From GCA-003244245 sp050699575 (lineage in GTDB: Bacteria; Actinomycetota; Actinomycetes; Mycobacteriales; Pseudonocardiaceae), in NCBI GenBank assembly GCA_050699575.1, contig JBOHFG010000246.1, forward strand, positions 1-64,000: a stretch of 64,000 bases of DNA, in the 5' to 3' direction. The notes under the pieces were generated by a model. The model ran no database searches and was not told where the DNA came from. It saw only the letters and a program-made list of their open reading frames with translations. This document shows, piece after piece, positions 16,109 to 24,936 of this stretch. Positions within the stretch are counted from its first letter, which is position 1; every line of letters begins with the position of its first letter. The translations under genes and the position numbers were made by a program.

Positions 16109-18190
16109 TCACGTCAGATACGGCACGCGCCGACGGTGGATGCTGAAAGACTGGGCCTGCACCCGGGCCAGCCGAACGGTGTGTAGATCGGGCGAGAGCT
16201 TTTCGGGAGCTGTTATCTGTATTCTTTCTGGCAGTCCTTTGGTGAGATTCAGCTCGAAGATTTGGACCCCTCTGGCCTTGTCGCGTAGGCTCGCGCACGT
16301 CCAGCTGAGGTGCCCGGAGCTGAGGTCGTGGTTGGATGTCAGGTCGATTTCAAGTGCAGTGTGCCGTTCCCATCGCCGTGGCAGCGAGACCTGCATCCCA
16401 GCCGGCCTGCCCCAGTAGGAGTCTCGAAGCCCGCAGGTCGGGCACGTGCTCCAGCTCAATGGGACAACCTTGCCAATAGCGCTTTCTCCGCGGTACTCGG
16501 TTACCAGGTTGTCGCACCGGTCACAGGCGTCGCGGGTGGCGCTGGTGAACCGTTCAGCCAGGGCTGGGATTACCTCTTCCAACCCCTGCTCAAGGCTCTC
16601 TGCGATAGCGGTGGCCAACAGGGAACTCCACACCGCACTGATCTGGTCCATGACCATTTGTGCTTCTTCAGTTTTCGGTCCAGCTACTCGGGAGGTTACC
16701 GCGAGCTTGAGTCGTTGTCTGGCCCGGCCGCATGCCGCCCGAAGGTAGCCGTTGGCAACCCGGAGCTGCTCCCATGTGCCGGGTGGTAGTTCCCCGTCTC
16801 CTAACCGGTCTGCGACCACGTCCAGCAGCAGGTCGAGACAGAGCGCGTGACGGAGCGTCAGCTCAACAGCCGACACCTGTGCGGCCAGGTCAGCGGTAGC
16901 GAACCGGGGATTACCGTTCCGGTCCTCGCGGATTTCCGTCTCCGGATCGGAGCCAGCCACCACCAGCGACGCCGACGTCGCGAACACGATCCGGCTGTCT
17001 TCTCCCGCCCTGGTGTACACCGAGGCGGGACAGACGTTGACACAACGTTTTATCTTGCCGGCAAAGGCTGGGCCGCTGGGCGTCTCCCCGACCAGTGCAT
17101 CACCCACAAGGAGCCAGGGATGGGTGCCAGGCTCCGCTGGAATCCCGGTAGCCCCGTCGGAATACGCCTCGTTGAGGACCTCAGCGAGCGCCTTCGGGCT
17201 GATCCCGGCCGAGGCGGTGAAGGCTGCCGTGACCTGCTCTGGTCCGGTGGGTACCGAGCGGTCATTGCACACGATTTGGGCAGTGTATCCCTCGACCAGG
17301 GACAGGATGGCACTGTTGTCTGAAGGGTACTCCTCTCCCGCGACGGAGAATCCGTTGCAGGACAGGAAAATAAGTTCAGCTGTGCGCAGCATATGGAACG
17401 AATAGACATTGCCATCCGCGCCGCCGCTGCGTTTGCAGCGTCGGCTCGTTGGCGCACAGCCGTCGGTGACCTCCCGGCCCCCAATTCTCTCCGCACCCTC
17501 ATCCACCCCGCATAGCACGGCGCTGCGGAGGTTGGCATGACTGCCTTCACCGTGCACGTGCAGCAGCAGGCCGCGCCAATCACCGGCCAGCACCCGCTGG
17601 ACGGCATCCGAACCGAAGCCCGTCCGCTCCGCCGGGCCCATGCTCGCCATGAAGGCAGCAGCGTCACCCAGTTCGTCTAGTGTAGCCCTGGCTCGCAGTC
17701 CCTTGGGCAGACCGGCATGTAGCAGCAGCTGTTTGGCGAGCATAAAGCCAACCGCCGCCTGGTCCCGCCCGGTAATTACGGCGGGCAGGATCCCCGTTCG
17801 CCGGACGAAAGCGCGCAGCTCCCGCACGGTGAGTAACATGGGGGATGCCACTACGGTGACGGCGGGAGTGCTGTGCCCCAGCTCGGCTGCGAGGGCGCTG
17901 AGCGAGTCAGCTTTGACGACCGGCCGTCCTCCGGTGAGTAACGCATATTGCTTTACCTCTGCGCAGGCACCACCGATCATGGCGATCGGATGACTGGCAG
18001 CTGTCCGGGCGTCAACGGTCGGGAGAACTACCGCGTCGTTATGCGGCAGGTACCAGGACAGAACCCGTTCCCAGCGTTGCCGCCGAGACGCTTCCGCGGG
18101 AGGCTGCAAAGTGAACACCGCCTGGCTGTCCGGCTCCGCGACGGCTTCCGTACTGTTGGCTAAGCGGATGAGCAGCGGCCGGCCAGTCAT
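16109..18190 (-). CDS. CHAT-like caspase-fold protein with C-terminal zinc ribbon
   Basis: A 693-aa protein of unknown function. Numbered from ATG 18190, HVHGEGSH (catalytic-type His213) and IFLSCNG (Cys278) are spaced like the His/Cys dyad of CHAT or caspase-like peptidases, and THPWLLVGD resembles the CHAT C-terminal motif. Four cysteines (CDRC, about 556-559; CPTC, about 583-586) form a probable zinc site. ATG 18190 is preferred over GTG 18244 because GGAGGT lies five bases upstream. It sits between the exporter and the transferase genes. Leader-peptide proteolysis for the small peptide of this cluster is a hypothesis; no family assignment is secure. Confidence 0.6.
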   Translation of the reverse strand: MTGRPLLIRLANSTEAVAEPDSQAVFTLQPPAEASRRQRWERVLSWYLPHNDAVVLPTVDARTAASHPIAMIGGACAEVKQYALLTGGRPVVKADSLSALAAELGHSTPAVTVVASPMLLTVRELRAFVRRTGILPAVITGRDQAAVGFMLAKQLLLHAGLPKGLRARATLDELGDAAAFMASMGPAERTGFGSDAVQRVLAGDWRGLLLHVHGEGSHANLRSAVLCGVDEGAERIGGREVTDGCAPTSRRCKRSGGADGNVYSFHMLRTAELIFLSCNGFSVAGEEYPSDNSAILSLVEGYTAQIVCNDRSVPTGPEQVTAAFTASAGISPKALAEVLNEAYSDGATGIPAEPGTHPWLLVGDALVGETPSGPAFAGKIKRCVNVCPASVYTRAGEDSRIVFATSASLVVAGSDPETEIREDRNGNPRFATADLAAQVSAVELTLRHALCLDLLLDVVADRLGDGELPPGTWEQLRVANGYLRAACGRARQRLKLAVTSRVAGPKTEEAQMVMDQISAVWSSLLATAIAESLEQGLEEVIPALAERFTSATRDACDRCDNLVTEYRGESAIGKVVPLSWSTCPTCGLRDSYWGRPAGMQVSLPRRWERHTALEIDLTSNHDLSSGHLSWTCASLRDKARGVQIFELNLTKGLPERIQITAPEKLSPDLHTVRLARVQAQSFSIHRRRVPYLT

Positions 18191-18240
18191 TTTTACCTCC
18201 GGTAATATGGTGCGAAATGTCCACTGCGCGCGCTTTTCGG

Positions 18241-19575
18241 TCACTTCGTCAGGGGCGCGCGTAGTAGCAGCGGACCGGCAGTCAGCAGGCAGACAGCCGC
18301 GAGGCCCCCGCTAACCAGAAAAAGGGTCGTCCGAATGCTGGTAATGTCGGCCACTATGCCGAACAGCAGTGAGCCTAGTGGCAGGCTGCTCATGATCAAA
18401 ACTCGAGCTGATGCGTTGACCCGGCCTAGCATATCCCGTGGTGTGATCTTCTGGCGGAGCGTCACCAGGCTAATGTTTAGCAGCGGGCCACTGATACCAA
18501 ACAGCGCCTGCGTCATTGCAAAGAACCAGGCTGCGCCGATCTTGGGAGCAAGGGAAAGGCTTAAGACGCCCGTCAGAGTGAGCAGAAAACCCACCGCGAT
18601 TGTGCGGCTTTCGCCGATCGCTTTCGTCACAGCTGAGGTGGCAATGGCGCCCAGCAGTGCTCCGCCGCCGGCTACTCCGATGCAGACGCCGATGACCTGT
18701 GCGGACAGCCCGAGCTCCCGGCTGGCGAAAAGGATCTGCAGGGCTTCGGCGCCCGAGATGAAGACATTGGACAGCGCCGCCATGGTCACGACTACGCGCA
18801 ACACCCGATGATGGACCACGAAGCGCAGCCCGTTCACGATGTCCCGCCTGATCGAGTTGGCGGCCGGAGTCGACCCGTGAACGGTCACCACGCCGGGAGC
18901 GTTGACCGTGCTCTGCGCCCGGGAATTCGTCCGGGCCACCGAACGGCTCCTGGTCGCGATTGGCAGGAGTAGTAGTGCTGCGACAAGGAACGAAACCGCG
19001 TCCACCCAGAGGGCGTTGGGCGCGGACACCGCCGCCACCAGGAAGCCCGCCAGGGTGGGACCAACCAGGTAGGAGACAGATCGGCTCAGCTCTAGCCGGC
19101 CATTCGCCTGCGCCAGGGCATCGTTGTCGACAAGTTCCGGCACAAAGGTCTGGCAGGCGATGTCGAAGAAGACGGAGAAGGTCCCCACTGCTGCTACGTC
19201 GGCCACGAGAGCCACCAGGCTGAGCTGATCCAGCGCGGCGAGCAGTGGAATTATCATGATGAGCAGCGCACGACAGACATCGCCGACGAACATGATCCGC
19301 CACGGATTTCGTCGGTCCGCCCATACACCCGCTCCCAGTCCGAACAGCACAATTGGCGCCCAGCCAGCTGCCGAGATCACGCCCATGCCTAAGCCAGAAA
19401 CGTGCAGCGTCAGTACCGCTGTCAGCGGCACCGCCACCAGTGTCGCCTGGGTACCGAGCAGAGAGAGGGTCTCGCCGGCCCACAGCCAGGCGAAGCCGCT
19501 CTTGCGTACGATGCTGTCGGGCTGTCCGCGGTCCGGGTACGGCCGGTCCTTGGTGGTGGCATCGCTGTCTGCCAT
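18241..19575 (-). CDS. MFS exporter of the biosynthetic cluster
   Basis: A 444-aa membrane protein with about twelve hydrophobic segments and the MFS-3 / EntS-like pattern (FAWLWAGETLSLLGTQATLVAVPLTAV at the N-terminus, GAGVWADRRNPWRIM in the first cytoplasmic loop). Such exporters often move siderophores, macrolides or other secondary metabolites. Its place inside the operon suggests export of, or self-protection against, the cluster product. It starts 37 nt after the oxygenase gene. Confidence 0.9.
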   Translation of the reverse strand: MADSDATTKDRPYPDRGQPDSIVRKSGFAWLWAGETLSLLGTQATLVAVPLTAVLTLHVSGLGMGVISAAGWAPIVLFGLGAGVWADRRNPWRIMFVGDVCRALLIMIIPLLAALDQLSLVALVADVAAVGTFSVFFDIACQTFVPELVDNDALAQANGRLELSRSVSYLVGPTLAGFLVAAVSAPNALWVDAVSFLVAALLLLPIATRSRSVARTNSRAQSTVNAPGVVTVHGSTPAANSIRRDIVNGLRFVVHHRVLRVVVTMAALSNVFISGAEALQILFASRELGLSAQVIGVCIGVAGGGALLGAIATSAVTKAIGESRTIAVGFLLTLTGVLSLSLAPKIGAAWFFAMTQALFGISGPLLNISLVTLRQKITPRDMLGRVNASARVLIMSSLPLGSLLFGIVADITSIRTTLFLVSGGLAAVCLLTAGPLLLRAPLTK

Positions 19576-19612
19576 GGCACGTCCGTTCGTTACGAAGCCC
19601 AGGTTGGGAGTA

Positions 19613-20233
19613 TCAATACCAGAAGGTGGCAGTGAGCGACCGCCGGGCTGGAATATCTAGCAGCGGTGCTTCGACCGCGTGCCAGGAGGCATCGGAGCGC
19701 ACAAGAACGGCGCTGCTACCGAGGACCGGAACATGAGCGGCGCGAACGTCCCGCTGGTCGGAGCTGCCGAGGATCAGCAACCGTCCACCGTCGTGCTCTT
19801 TCCAGCCTGGTGTCAGGTAGAAGATCTGGGTAACGATCTTGTCGACCTTGTCAACGTGCGGAACTAGCCAGTCGCCGGACGCGTACTCCCATAAACTGGT
19901 AGTCAGCCTGGCGTCGTCCAGGTCAGTGCCGGTCAGAGTGCCTAGCAATGTCCGATAGCACTCGCTCGCCAGTGTTTCGATCAACTCCGGCAGAGCGGTG
20001 GCGCCGACTACCCGGCGAGTAGCCGCGTCGACCGGAGCGGTCCTGAAACGGTACGACTTCTCTCCATCAAGGCGGCTGCACCGCTTGAGTAACTCAGCCG
20101 GGAACTCGGCGGCGATCTTCTCCGCCATCAGGAAAGGTAACGCGGCGGGTATGCAGGCGTATCGCCACGGCTCGGTCTGCCAATCAGCGCACCGGAGTGA
20201 ATCGAGCAGAGGTTCTTCGGCCGTAGCGGTCAT
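19613..20233 (-). CDS. 2OG-Fe(II) oxygenase 1 (prolyl-4-hydroxylase type)
   Basis: A 206-aa cupin-fold dioxygenase. The iron triad is visible as His126-x-Asp128 (VPHVDKVDK) and His185 (DASWHAV), with the 2-oxoglutarate arginine at about 197-198 (PARRSLTATF). It shares HxDxxDKxxxQIFYxxPxW and RSDxSWHxV with the second oxygenase gene at 21021, so the two are paralogues. NikI/PolD and NikM/PolK are two 2OG enzymes that hydroxylate and oxidatively cleave octosyl-acid intermediates. Which of the two this one matches cannot be told here. Confidence 0.88.
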   Translation of the reverse strand: MTATAEEPLLDSLRCADWQTEPWRYACIPAALPFLMAEKIAAEFPAELLKRCSRLDGEKSYRFRTAPVDAATRRVVGATALPELIETLASECYRTLLGTLTGTDLDDARLTTSLWEYASGDWLVPHVDKVDKIVTQIFYLTPGWKEHDGGRLLILGSSDQRDVRAAHVPVLGSSAVLVRSDASWHAVEAPLLDIPARRSLTATFWY

Positions 20234-20247
20234 CGGGTGGTCCTTAT

Positions 20248-21024
20248 CTACGGTGTGGATCCAAAGGAGGGATCTAGCAGGACCTCGTGCAGCCTGCTGA
20301 GGCTAGTCCAACGGTGCTCGTGTGGCACCGTCTCCGGCGCTGCAGCCGCGTCTACCGGGTGATCCGTGCCTGGTCGATGCAATAGCGCGGCGGTGAAACC
20401 AGCTAGCTGCGGGCCGTGGTAGTCGCAGTCGGCCCGGTCTCCAATAAATAGCGTCTCGCTGGGAGTCTCCCCGATCACGTCACTAAGGGCGCGGTACATC
20501 CTCGGGTGCGGCTTGCGTGCGCCGACGTTGCAAGATAACACCGCCGCTGCCGGCCGGAGTTCTGTCGGCAGGAGCGCATCGAGCTTGGCGGCCACGTCGG
20601 GAGACGCGTTCGAACACAGTATCCATCGAATTTTGCGTTCGGACAGCAGTCGCAGAGCGGGGATTGCGTCCGGGAAGAGTTCGAGCTCCCGGACTTGCAC
20701 AGCCAGGTGCATTAACCGGCGGACGTCTTCGTCCAGGGTCACTTTCGCGGTCCGTGCGGCAGCCGACCAACTCTGTTCCTGCCAGGCCTGATACGCGGCC
20801 GCGTCGGGTGGCGCGTCGAACTGGGCCTCACCATCGCGCCCCTCAATGAGCGTGATCACCTCAGCGGCCTGCAGCTGGTCGAGGTTGGGCGCGTAATGGA
20901 AAAGCACATGGGCCGCGCTTGGCACGGTGTTGTCGGACCAGCGGCCAATGGTGCCGAACAGGTCGAAGGTGACTGCGGAGATCCGACCACCATGTGCACC
21001 ACCGGGGAAAATCCTTGAGGTCAT
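20248..21024 (-). CDS. HAD-family hydrolase
   Basis: A 258-aa haloacid-dehalogenase-fold protein with motif I TFDLFGTI (nucleophile Asp21), motif II CSNAS, the motif III lysine in GARKPHP, and motif IV FIGDRADCDYHGP. It probably hydrolyses a phosphomonoester of a pathway intermediate. ATG 21024 overlaps the stop of the upstream oxygenase gene (ATGA). A HAD enzyme is not among the core AHA enzymes, so it may act on a tailoring step. Confidence 0.88.
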   Translation of the reverse strand: MTSRIFPGGAHGGRISAVTFDLFGTIGRWSDNTVPSAAHVLFHYAPNLDQLQAAEVITLIEGRDGEAQFDAPPDAAAYQAWQEQSWSAAARTAKVTLDEDVRRLMHLAVQVRELELFPDAIPALRLLSERKIRWILCSNASPDVAAKLDALLPTELRPAAAVLSCNVGARKPHPRMYRALSDVIGETPSETLFIGDRADCDYHGPQLAGFTAALLHRPGTDHPVDAAAAPETVPHEHRWTSLSRLHEVLLDPSFGSTP

Positions 21025-21704
21025 GAACCGGCTCCCGGTGCGCTGTCTAGGGGCGGCTCTCGGTAGTACGCGTGAACCAGCAGAGTCCGACGGGACGCTA
21101 GGGCCTGTACTGACACCGGGAGTACCTCGTGCCACGAAACATCGGAGCGGGCGAATGCCACTGCGTTTCCACACTCGGGCTCGATCAGCGTAGCTGGAGT
21201 CTCGGCATGCTCCGAGTCGTATAGGGCCAGGCCGCCGCCCCAGCCCGGCTGCCAATCGGGACAGAAATAGAAGATCTGCGAAAAAGCCTTATCAGCGCGG
21301 TCGGTGTGGCGAGACATCCAACCGCCAGCGACGTACTCGGCCAGACGCAGCTCGACCCAGAGGTCATCCGGTGCCACGCCTCGTGTGGTGAGCCCGAGTA
21401 ACTCACAGACCGAGCGTAGGTGCTTGGGCGTGACCAGACGCTCGGCGAAGGCACACCAGCGCGGTGACAGCAGGCCAAGCGCATCGGGCTGCCAACCGTG
21501 TGCACTGTGCAGGGGAAGCACCCTCACCTGGTAGCTCTTGCGGTGCCCTCGGCGTTCCGAGTGCAACAATTTCAGGCTGGGGAACTCCGCAGTGAGCTGG
21601 CGGCCCTCCGCCCGGTCGATCAGGCTGCCCGCGGCGTAGCGGACGTGCCGGAAGGGGCGGTCGGTCACCCGGGTTCCGGGCTCGGACGGGAGGGATGGGA
21701 TCAT
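21021..21704 (-). CDS. 2OG-Fe(II) oxygenase 2 (prolyl-4-hydroxylase type)
   Basis: A 227-aa dioxygenase paralogous to the product of 19613-20233. Iron ligands are His133-x-Asp135 (SRHTDRADK) and His192 (DVSWHEV), and Arg206 (ASRRTLLVH) would bind 2-oxoglutarate. It overlaps both neighbours by 4 nt, showing tight translational coupling with the aminotransferase and the HAD gene. With the first oxygenase it gives the pair of oxidations expected in an AHA-type nucleoside pathway. Confidence 0.88.
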   Translation of the reverse strand: MIPSLPSEPGTRVTDRPFRHVRYAAGSLIDRAEGRQLTAEFPSLKLLHSERRGHRKSYQVRVLPLHSAHGWQPDALGLLSPRWCAFAERLVTPKHLRSVCELLGLTTRGVAPDDLWVELRLAEYVAGGWMSRHTDRADKAFSQIFYFCPDWQPGWGGGLALYDSEHAETPATLIEPECGNAVAFARSDVSWHEVLPVSVQALASRRTLLVHAYYREPPLDSAPGAGS

Positions 21705-22765
21705 CGCTTCATCGCTTCCTGCTCCAGCAACTGCTGGAAGCGATCGTCATCCGGTCCGATGCCGACCGTGAACCGGACATGGTGGAGCAGACCCGTGGTG
21801 GTCTCCATGTTTCTGACCCTGAAGCCCGCTGCGGACAGCAGTCCGGTAAGTGATCGGGCCGCTGGGGCGCTTTTGGTCGCCACATGGAGGAAGTTTCCGC
21901 CTGAGTCTGGGCAGTGCAGGCCGATTGCGCGCAGTCGGGCCTGAACGGTTTCCCGGCGAGCGGCGATCTCCTGCCAGACCTTGGCGAGCTGCTCGTAAAC
22001 AAGGGGTGTACGGGCGAACGCGTGCAGCATCGGAGCCCCGACCTGCTGCTCCAGCCCATGGGCAGCGAGCAGGTCCAGGACATCCTGCGCCCCGGTGACC
22101 ACGGCGAGCCGCCCACCAGCCGTGCCGAACATTTTGGACCAGCTCATGAGTACCAGGCAGTGCCGGTCGGCGAGTCGAAGGACCTTCCGGGGATCCGTTG
22201 CGAACCCGGCGTAACAGGCGTCTAGGACCAGCAGATGCCCAGCCAGGGCGCATCGCTGGGACAGCTTGGCCACTGCCGCAAGGTCTGGAGTGTAACCACC
22301 GGGGCTGTTCGGCCAGGACAGCACCACTACTGCAGGTGAGGCGCTGGCCAGCTCACCCACCAGCGCCCGTAACGATCCGGCGGCGGTGCCGTCCGAGGCT
22401 GGTACCCGGACGATGTCCCAGTATTGGGCTTCGGGCCCAGTGGTCCATACCTCGTAGTTGGGCTCCTGGAGCAGGAGGTGACGGCCGCTGCCGCGGAGAG
22501 TAGTGAGCAGCATCCGAATCGCCGCGTCGGAGCCCGGGCTCAGCAGAATCTTATCGGGGTGCAGCCCCAAGAACTCGGCTCCAGAACGGACTGCGGCGTC
22601 CTGGACCGGGTAGCGGACCAGGACCACCGGATCGAAGTCGCGCATCAACTCGCTCACCAGCCTGGCCACGGCCGGGTGCCGCAGCTCGTTCGAGCTCAGA
22701 TTGACCCGCGGGTCTATGGATCTGCGGGGGCGGCGGTGCAGCATCGGTGGCGTTGTGGTGATCAC
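21701..22765 (-). CDS. PLP-dependent aminotransferase, HisC-like (NikK/PolI-like)
   Basis: A 354-aa fold-type I aminotransferase related to histidinol-phosphate aminotransferases. The Schiff-base Lys211 is in LMSWSKMFGTAGGRLAVV, with Asn153 (WPNSPGG), Asp182 (VLDACYAGF) and Arg219 as cofactor ligands. In nikkomycin/polyoxin pathways a HisC-like enzyme (NikK/PolI) installs the amino group of aminohexuronic acid. GTG 22765 overlaps the radical SAM stop (GTGA). Confidence 0.88.
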   Translation of the reverse strand: MITTTPPMLHRRPRRSIDPRVNLSSNELRHPAVARLVSELMRDFDPVVLVRYPVQDAAVRSGAEFLGLHPDKILLSPGSDAAIRMLLTTLRGSGRHLLLQEPNYEVWTTGPEAQYWDIVRVPASDGTAAGSLRALVGELASASPAVVVLSWPNSPGGYTPDLAAVAKLSQRCALAGHLLVLDACYAGFATDPRKVLRLADRHCLVLMSWSKMFGTAGGRLAVVTGAQDVLDLLAAHGLEQQVGAPMLHAFARTPLVYEQLAKVWQEIAARRETVQARLRAIGLHCPDSGGNFLHVATKSAPAARSLTGLLSAAGFRVRNMETTTGLLHHVRFTVGIGPDDDRFQQLLEQEAMKR

Positions 22766-24084
22766 AGGTCAGCGCCACGGACGGGGACACGGTGCATCAC
22801 CCGGGTGCTCCAGTCCTCTTTGCCGAACAGGAATGCGTGGAACGCGTCTGCCGTCGCTGGGTCGGCTACATCCTCGGGGTGTAGCAGTTGCCGGTTGAAC
22901 GTGGATAGCGCCAGCACGTCCGTAGCCTCCCGCAGCCGGCCCAGCGAGGAGTAGACAGTGGGACGGACCCGCGCACCGACACTACGGATCTCCTCGACCG
23001 TGCGTGCGGTGCCTTTCACCGTGGTGCCGGGCAGGCCCGCGATCACGAAGCAGTTGAGCTCAACGCCATGCCGCTCGCAGGAGGCGGCCAGTGCGTGGAA
23101 GCGTTCGAGTTCGGTCTGCTTGCGCCGGGGCAGCGTCGGCAGCCCGCCTGGCTCCAGGGTTTCCACCCCGACGCTCACCCGGACACATCCTGATGCGGCC
23201 ATTGCGGTGACTAGCTCGCCGTCCAGGTGGGCGATGGTCGTAGCGCACTTCCACGGGAAGCAAGAGCCACGGGCAACAAGCTCCTTGCACAGCCGCAGCG
23301 TCCATTTACGGTCGAAGGTGAAGGTCGGAGCGTAGAAAGAAACGTACTCGAAAGGATGCTGGGCGAAGCACATCTCGATGTACGAGACCGTCCGTTCCAC
23401 CGTCAGTCTTCGGTCCCGCATACCCTGGACGGAAGGCACTTCGCAGAAGGAACAGTTAACGGCACATCCTCGGGCTACCGGGACGACGAGCTCGCGCCGC
23501 TCCGGGATACCGCAGAACTTGTTCTGGTCCCTACGGTACATCCGGTCGTAGGCCGCGTACGGGATGTCCGCCGGGTCGGGAAGCTGCCACTCTGACGGCG
23601 GCAGCGCCGTGCCGCGCGCTCCTGAAACCCACCCTCCGTCCGTCCGGATGCTGACCCCGGCCGGCACAAGGGAGCCGGGAGCGGCCAGGTAGGTGGCGTA
23701 GCCGGCGACTGCGGCCTCCAGATCACCGCTGTGCACGATGGCATCAAGGTCGAACGCCCGAAATACCTCCGGCGTCTGGGTACTGAGCCGACCGCCTGTG
23801 ATGACCTGGCTGCCGGGCGAGAGAGCACGGATATAGCGCAGCAGCCGGGGTAGGTCGTCTACATTATCAAAGTCGTTGACGATCGCTACAAGGTCGTAAC
23901 GGTGCTGGTAAAAAAGCTCACCGAGTTCCTTCCAGGTGTAATTCAGCGCTCCGGCATCTACCGGGTCTACCGATGTGATGCCGGGTTGCCCGCGAAGATA
24001 GGACGCCGTGAGGAACACTCCGAGGTGGTGTCCGGCGTTGAAGTAGCTGGGGATGTGTGGCGGCCACATCACCAAGACGTCCAT
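22762..24084 (-). CDS. Radical SAM enzyme, octosyl-acid synthase-like (NikJ/PolH-like)
   Basis: A 440-aa protein with an N-terminal B12-binding-like Rossmann region (MDVLVMWPPHIPSYFNAGHH) and a radical SAM core. The cluster cysteines are Cys207, Cys211 and Cys214 (CX3CX2C in RGCAVNCSFC). The segment YRRDQNKFCGIPERRELVVP before the cysteines resembles NikJ and PolH as I recall them. Those enzymes cyclise 3'-enolpyruvyl-UMP to octosyl acid 5'-phosphate. The start has an AGGAGA site eight bases upstream. It is the signature gene of the cluster; family membership is confident, substrate is inferred. Confidence 0.87.
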   Translation of the reverse strand: MDVLVMWPPHIPSYFNAGHHLGVFLTASYLRGQPGITSVDPVDAGALNYTWKELGELFYQHRYDLVAIVNDFDNVDDLPRLLRYIRALSPGSQVITGGRLSTQTPEVFRAFDLDAIVHSGDLEAAVAGYATYLAAPGSLVPAGVSIRTDGGWVSGARGTALPPSEWQLPDPADIPYAAYDRMYRRDQNKFCGIPERRELVVPVARGCAVNCSFCEVPSVQGMRDRRLTVERTVSYIEMCFAQHPFEYVSFYAPTFTFDRKWTLRLCKELVARGSCFPWKCATTIAHLDGELVTAMAASGCVRVSVGVETLEPGGLPTLPRRKQTELERFHALAASCERHGVELNCFVIAGLPGTTVKGTARTVEEIRSVGARVRPTVYSSLGRLREATDVLALSTFNRQLLHPEDVADPATADAFHAFLFGKEDWSTRVMHRVPVRGADL

Positions 24085-24095
24085 TCAAATTTCTC

Positions 24096-24908
24096 CTATT
24101 CGATTTTCAGGCTGCTGCGGGCTGCTTCCGCAACCACACGGTTCACCCCAAGAAATTCCCATGCAGCGGCCCGGCCTCCCGGGATCTGGGAGAGTCTGAG
24201 CAGTAAGTGGCGTGCGACCGAAGCTGGCAGTTCGCAACGGCGCATGACCTCCGCTGGAGGCTCACCGTGCACTGTCGCGAGTGCGGCCACCTGCGTGGGA
24301 AACCGACGGAACGCCCGGGCGGTGAGAGCAAAGTCGTTGGCGATATCCGCAAGTCGAACCCCGGCCAGGTGGAGCAGGAGTATGGTCACCACCCCAGTCC
24401 GATCTTTGCCAAGCCGGCAGCCGATCACTACCGGTATGTGGCCACCGGCTGCGAGTTCCGCGACCGCTGCGACCGCCGGGACGGCAGGGCGGATCAAGGC
24501 CCCATAGTGGCGGGAGAAGGCCGACGGAGTCCGCAAGTGGTGGGCCACATCCGAGAACTGTGGATCGTGCAGGGGGAACCGGTGCACCACAACATCCGGA
24601 TGCGAACAAGTCGTCGTCACACTGTCGAGCACCTCCCGTGGGGATCTGAGGTCTACGAAGTGCACCGGGGAACCGATGGTGCGGGCCAGGATCCTCACCA
24701 CCTCAGGGACGGCCTGCCTGCCCACCGCCGCTCGGAACACCCGGCCGAACTCCGTATGGCCACCACTCAGCAGGCGCAGGCCGCCGAGATCGCGGGAGTT
24801 CAGGCAGTCCTCGGGCCCCCAGCGGGTACGGAAGCGCTGCGCTTCCTGGCACCGGGGTGACGACCGGGCGGCTGCACGGTCAAGCTCTGAGGTCACGGCC
24901 GGCGGCAT
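24096..24908 (-). CDS. Tyrosine/dual-specificity-type phosphatase (NikL/PolJ-like)
   Basis: A 270-aa phosphatase of the bacterial protein-tyrosine-phosphatase type. NSRDLGGLRL (37-46) is the family N-terminal motif, and Cys164 and Arg170 form the CX5R loop in VIGCRLGKDRTGVV. In AHA nucleoside pathways a phosphatase of this fold (NikL/PolJ) removes the cryptic phosphate from the nucleoside. The gene ends 11 nt before the radical SAM gene. No clear ribosome binding site precedes ATG 24908. Confidence 0.87.
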   Translation of the reverse strand: MPPAVTSELDRAAARSSPRCQEAQRFRTRWGPEDCLNSRDLGGLRLLSGGHTEFGRVFRAAVGRQAVPEVVRILARTIGSPVHFVDLRSPREVLDSVTTTCSHPDVVVHRFPLHDPQFSDVAHHLRTPSAFSRHYGALIRPAVPAVAAVAELAAGGHIPVVIGCRLGKDRTGVVTILLLHLAGVRLADIANDFALTARAFRRFPTQVAALATVHGEPPAEVMRRCELPASVARHLLLRLSQIPGGRAAAWEFLGVNRVVAEAARSSLKIE

Positions 24909-24936
24909 GCAGTCGGGTCCAGAGCTGGCTCATTCC

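Noticed and set aside
16109..16298. Upstream extension of the enolpyruvyl transferase frame
   Set aside because: The first 85 residues lie partly inside the preceding gene and look unlike the family; the start at 16043 or 16025 gives a normal MurA-like N-terminus.
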